The position numbers and the translations under genes were made by a program. A DNA stretch of 9,316 nucleotides, taken from an uncultured Clostridia bacterium (GTDB lineage: Bacteria > Bacillota > Clostridia > TANB77 > CAG-508). The notes under the pieces are model-generated. The model was not told the DNA's origin, did no database searches, and was given only the letters and a program-made list of their open reading frames with translations. Shown here piece after piece: positions 8,409-9,316 of the stretch. The DNA lies in the NCBI GenBank assembly GCA_949746285.1, contig CATJZH010000165.1:1-9316 (forward strand). The letters run 5' to 3'. Each line of letters begins with the position of its first letter. Within the stretch, counting starts at the first letter, position 1.

Positions 8409-8530
8409 TTGGGGACGTTTGTTAATGGACATTTTTGTCCAGTTTTATACATATGTTGTTTAAAATATAATATGAAAAATAAACTAGCGTCCCCAATTGG
8501 ACAAAAATGTCCATTAACAAACGTCCCCAA
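8409..8530 (+). repeat. two-armed inverted-repeat element, REP/MITE-like
   Basis: A 33-base arm (8409-8441) starting TTGGGGACG is the exact reverse complement of 8498-8530, separated by a 56-base AT-rich spacer. Each arm holds its own 6-bp hairpin with a 4-base loop: TGGACA/TGTCCA around TTTT at 8426-8441, and around AAAA at 8498-8513. In the right half CGTCCCCAA occurs twice in direct repeat (8488-8496 and 8522-8530), so the left end could pair with either copy. No open reading frame is inside, and I see no clear target-site duplication (CCTA before, ACGG after). Similar GGGGACG...GTCC palindromes occur, from memory, as dispersed elements in Clostridia, some associated with IS200-like transposases. 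It accounts for most of the 145-base gap here, against 0-25 bases elsewhere in the cluster. It has no T-tract, so it is not a standard terminator. Confidence 0.85.
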
Positions 8531-8538
8531 ACGGACAT

Positions 8539-8544
8539 GAGGAG
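8539..8544 (+). promoter_or_regulatory. ribosome binding site of the last GT2 gene
   Basis: GAGGAG lies 5 bases before the ATG at 8550 and only 8 bases after the right arm of the inverted-repeat element. It fixes the start of the last gene. The RNA hairpin of that arm would end almost against it. Confidence 0.85.
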
Positions 8545-8549
8545 AAATT

Positions 8550-9316
8550 ATGAAAGTAGCAGCTATTATAGTAAATTATAATGATGTTGAAGATACTCAA
8601 AAATATGTAAGTGCTATATCAAAATATAATATTATAGATAGAATAGTAGTTGTAGACAATTTGTCTACAACTATTGGTGCTTTTGAAAAATTAGAGCAAT
8701 TGGAAGATGATAAAGTAATTGTAATTCAGTCTAAGAAAAATGGTGGTTATGATTATGGAAATAATTTTGGTGTTAAATATTTGCAAGAACAAAATGAAGA
8801 GTATGATTATATTATAATTTCTAATCCAGATATAGAAATATCAGAAAACGCTATTAAAAATTGTTTAAAAACTATAGATGAAGATGAACAAATAGCAGTT
8901 ATAGCTCCAAGAATGTTTAATAAGGATAATAAACCTATCAGAAGAAGTAGTTGGAAAATGAGAACTTTTTGGTTGGATGTTATTCATTCAACAAGAGTTT
9001 TAGAATTCCTTTTTTATAAAAAATTAAGAGATGGTGAATATAGTGAAAAAGATTATCAGAATGAGGTATTAGAAGTAGAAGCTATATCTGGTGCATTTTT
9101 TATTATAAGAACTAATGTATTGAAGGAAATTGATTTTTTAGATGAAAATGTATTTTTATTTTATGAAGAAGATATTTTAGCTAAAAAATTATTTGAAAAA
9201 AAATATAAAACAATTAGTTTAAATAGTGAAAAATTTATACATTATGAGAGTCAAACTATTGGAAAAACCTTTAGTTACTATAGAAAAATGAAGCAATTAT
9301 ACAAAAGTAAAATGTA
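8550..9316 (+). CDS. GT2 family glycosyltransferase, WbbL/COG1216 rhamnosyltransferase type (3' end outside the window)
   Basis: The frame is open from the ATG at 8550 to the window end: 255 residues, with no stop. Members of this family are usually somewhat longer, so only a short C-terminal part should be missing. The GT-A motifs appear in order: AAIIVNYND (4-12), RIVVVDN (31-37), KNGGYDYGNNFG (63-74), ISNPDIEI (90-97) in the DXD position, ISGAFFIIR (179-187), LFYEEDILAKKL (203-214) with the catalytic-loop acids, and HYESQT (231-236). It should transfer a sugar such as rhamnose to a lipid-linked acceptor in the cytoplasm; the sugar is inferred only from the family. After VVVDN the usual NSTD is LSTT, and the DNA here is a 27-base palindrome (8647-8673). 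It is on the same strand as the cluster but set off from it by the repeat element, so it may be transcribed by read-through or separately. Confidence 0.92.
   Translation, partial: MKVAAIIVNYNDVEDTQKYVSAISKYNIIDRIVVVDNLSTTIGAFEKLEQLEDDKVIVIQSKKNGGYDYGNNFGVKYLQEQNEEYDYIIISNPDIEISENAIKNCLKTIDEDEQIAVIAPRMFNKDNKPIRRSSWKMRTFWLDVIHSTRVLEFLFYKKLRDGEYSEKDYQNEVLEVEAISGAFFIIRTNVLKEIDFLDENVFLFYEEDILAKKLFEKKYKTISLNSEKFIHYESQTIGKTFSYYRKMKQLYKSKM
8647..8673 (+). repeat. 13-bp perfect inverted repeat with a 1-base centre, inside the last GT2 gene
   Basis: TAGTTGTAGACAA (8647-8659), one T, then TTGTCTACAACTA (8661-8673) form a perfect palindrome around 8660. It encodes the VVDNLSTT stretch of the nucleotide-binding motif. 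Such a long perfect repeat is unexpected in coding DNA and could fold into a tight hairpin in DNA or mRNA. Confidence 0.85.

Noticed and set aside
8426..8447. Small hairpin TGGACA-TTTT-TGTCCA followed by GTTTTA, as an intrinsic terminator
   Set aside because: The stem is only 6 bp and the T run only four long. The hairpin is better explained as a substructure of the repeat element, since the other arm has the same one.
8466..8471. TATAAT in the spacer of the inverted-repeat element, as a promoter for the last GT2 gene
   Set aside because: There is no convincing -35 at a proper distance and the spacer is almost all A/T. A promoter here is possible but cannot be supported.
1..9316. CRISPR arrays, tRNA or rRNA genes, complete insertion sequences, toxin-antitoxin or defence genes
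   Set aside because: No spaced repeats, tRNA-like cloverleaf sequence, transposase or defence-type protein was seen on either strand. The only mobile-looking sequence is the non-coding inverted repeat at 8409-8530.

Overview
The window is a single-strand (+) run of surface-glycan genes from a very AT-rich bacterium (about a quarter G+C by eye). Strong purine-rich Shine-Dalgarno sequences, A/T-ending codons, TGG for Trp and TGA used as a stop point to a low-GC Firmicute, most likely a Clostridia-like or related uncultured gut lineage, using the standard bacterial code. The species cannot be fixed from the sequence.

Layout: (1) 1-108, a possible last 19 codons of an upstream gene plus a short leader; (2) 109-2286, a 725-residue polytopic membrane protein of the DUF7657-like (GT-C-like) type; (3) 2290-3198, a cytoplasmic GT2 glycosyltransferase of the rhamnosyltransferase type; (4) 3199-4467, a Wzx/MOP-type polysaccharide flippase; (5) 4493-6556, a 687-residue polytopic protein with a GT-C-like look and no family name I can give; (6) 6574-8404, a tandem paralogue of gene 5 broken by a one-base (+1) frameshift at a run of five G (7392-7396); (7) 8409-8530, a 122-bp element of two perfect 33-bp inverted arms, each containing a smaller hairpin (REP/MITE-like); (8) 8550 to the window end, a second GT2 glycosyltransferase (WbbL/COG1216 type), cut off by the window.

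Genes 109-6556 are packed with gaps of 0 to 25 bases and probably form one operon. The parts fit a lipid-linked, flippase-dependent pathway: GT2 enzymes build an oligosaccharide on a lipid carrier at the inner face, the flippase moves it across, and the large multispanning proteins (109-2286 and the 4493/6574 pair) would act on the outer side as polymerase, ligase or polyprenyl-phosphate-sugar-dependent modifying transferases. The last step is inference. No ABC transporter, nucleotide-sugar synthesis gene or named polymerase is present.

The points most worth a second look are the frameshift in the second paralogue, the nested inverted-repeat element just upstream of the last gene's ribosome binding site, and a near-perfect 27-base palindrome inside that gene that lies exactly on its nucleotide-sugar binding motif and coincides with a departure from the usual residues. 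I did not find clear evidence of a wholly new biological system.
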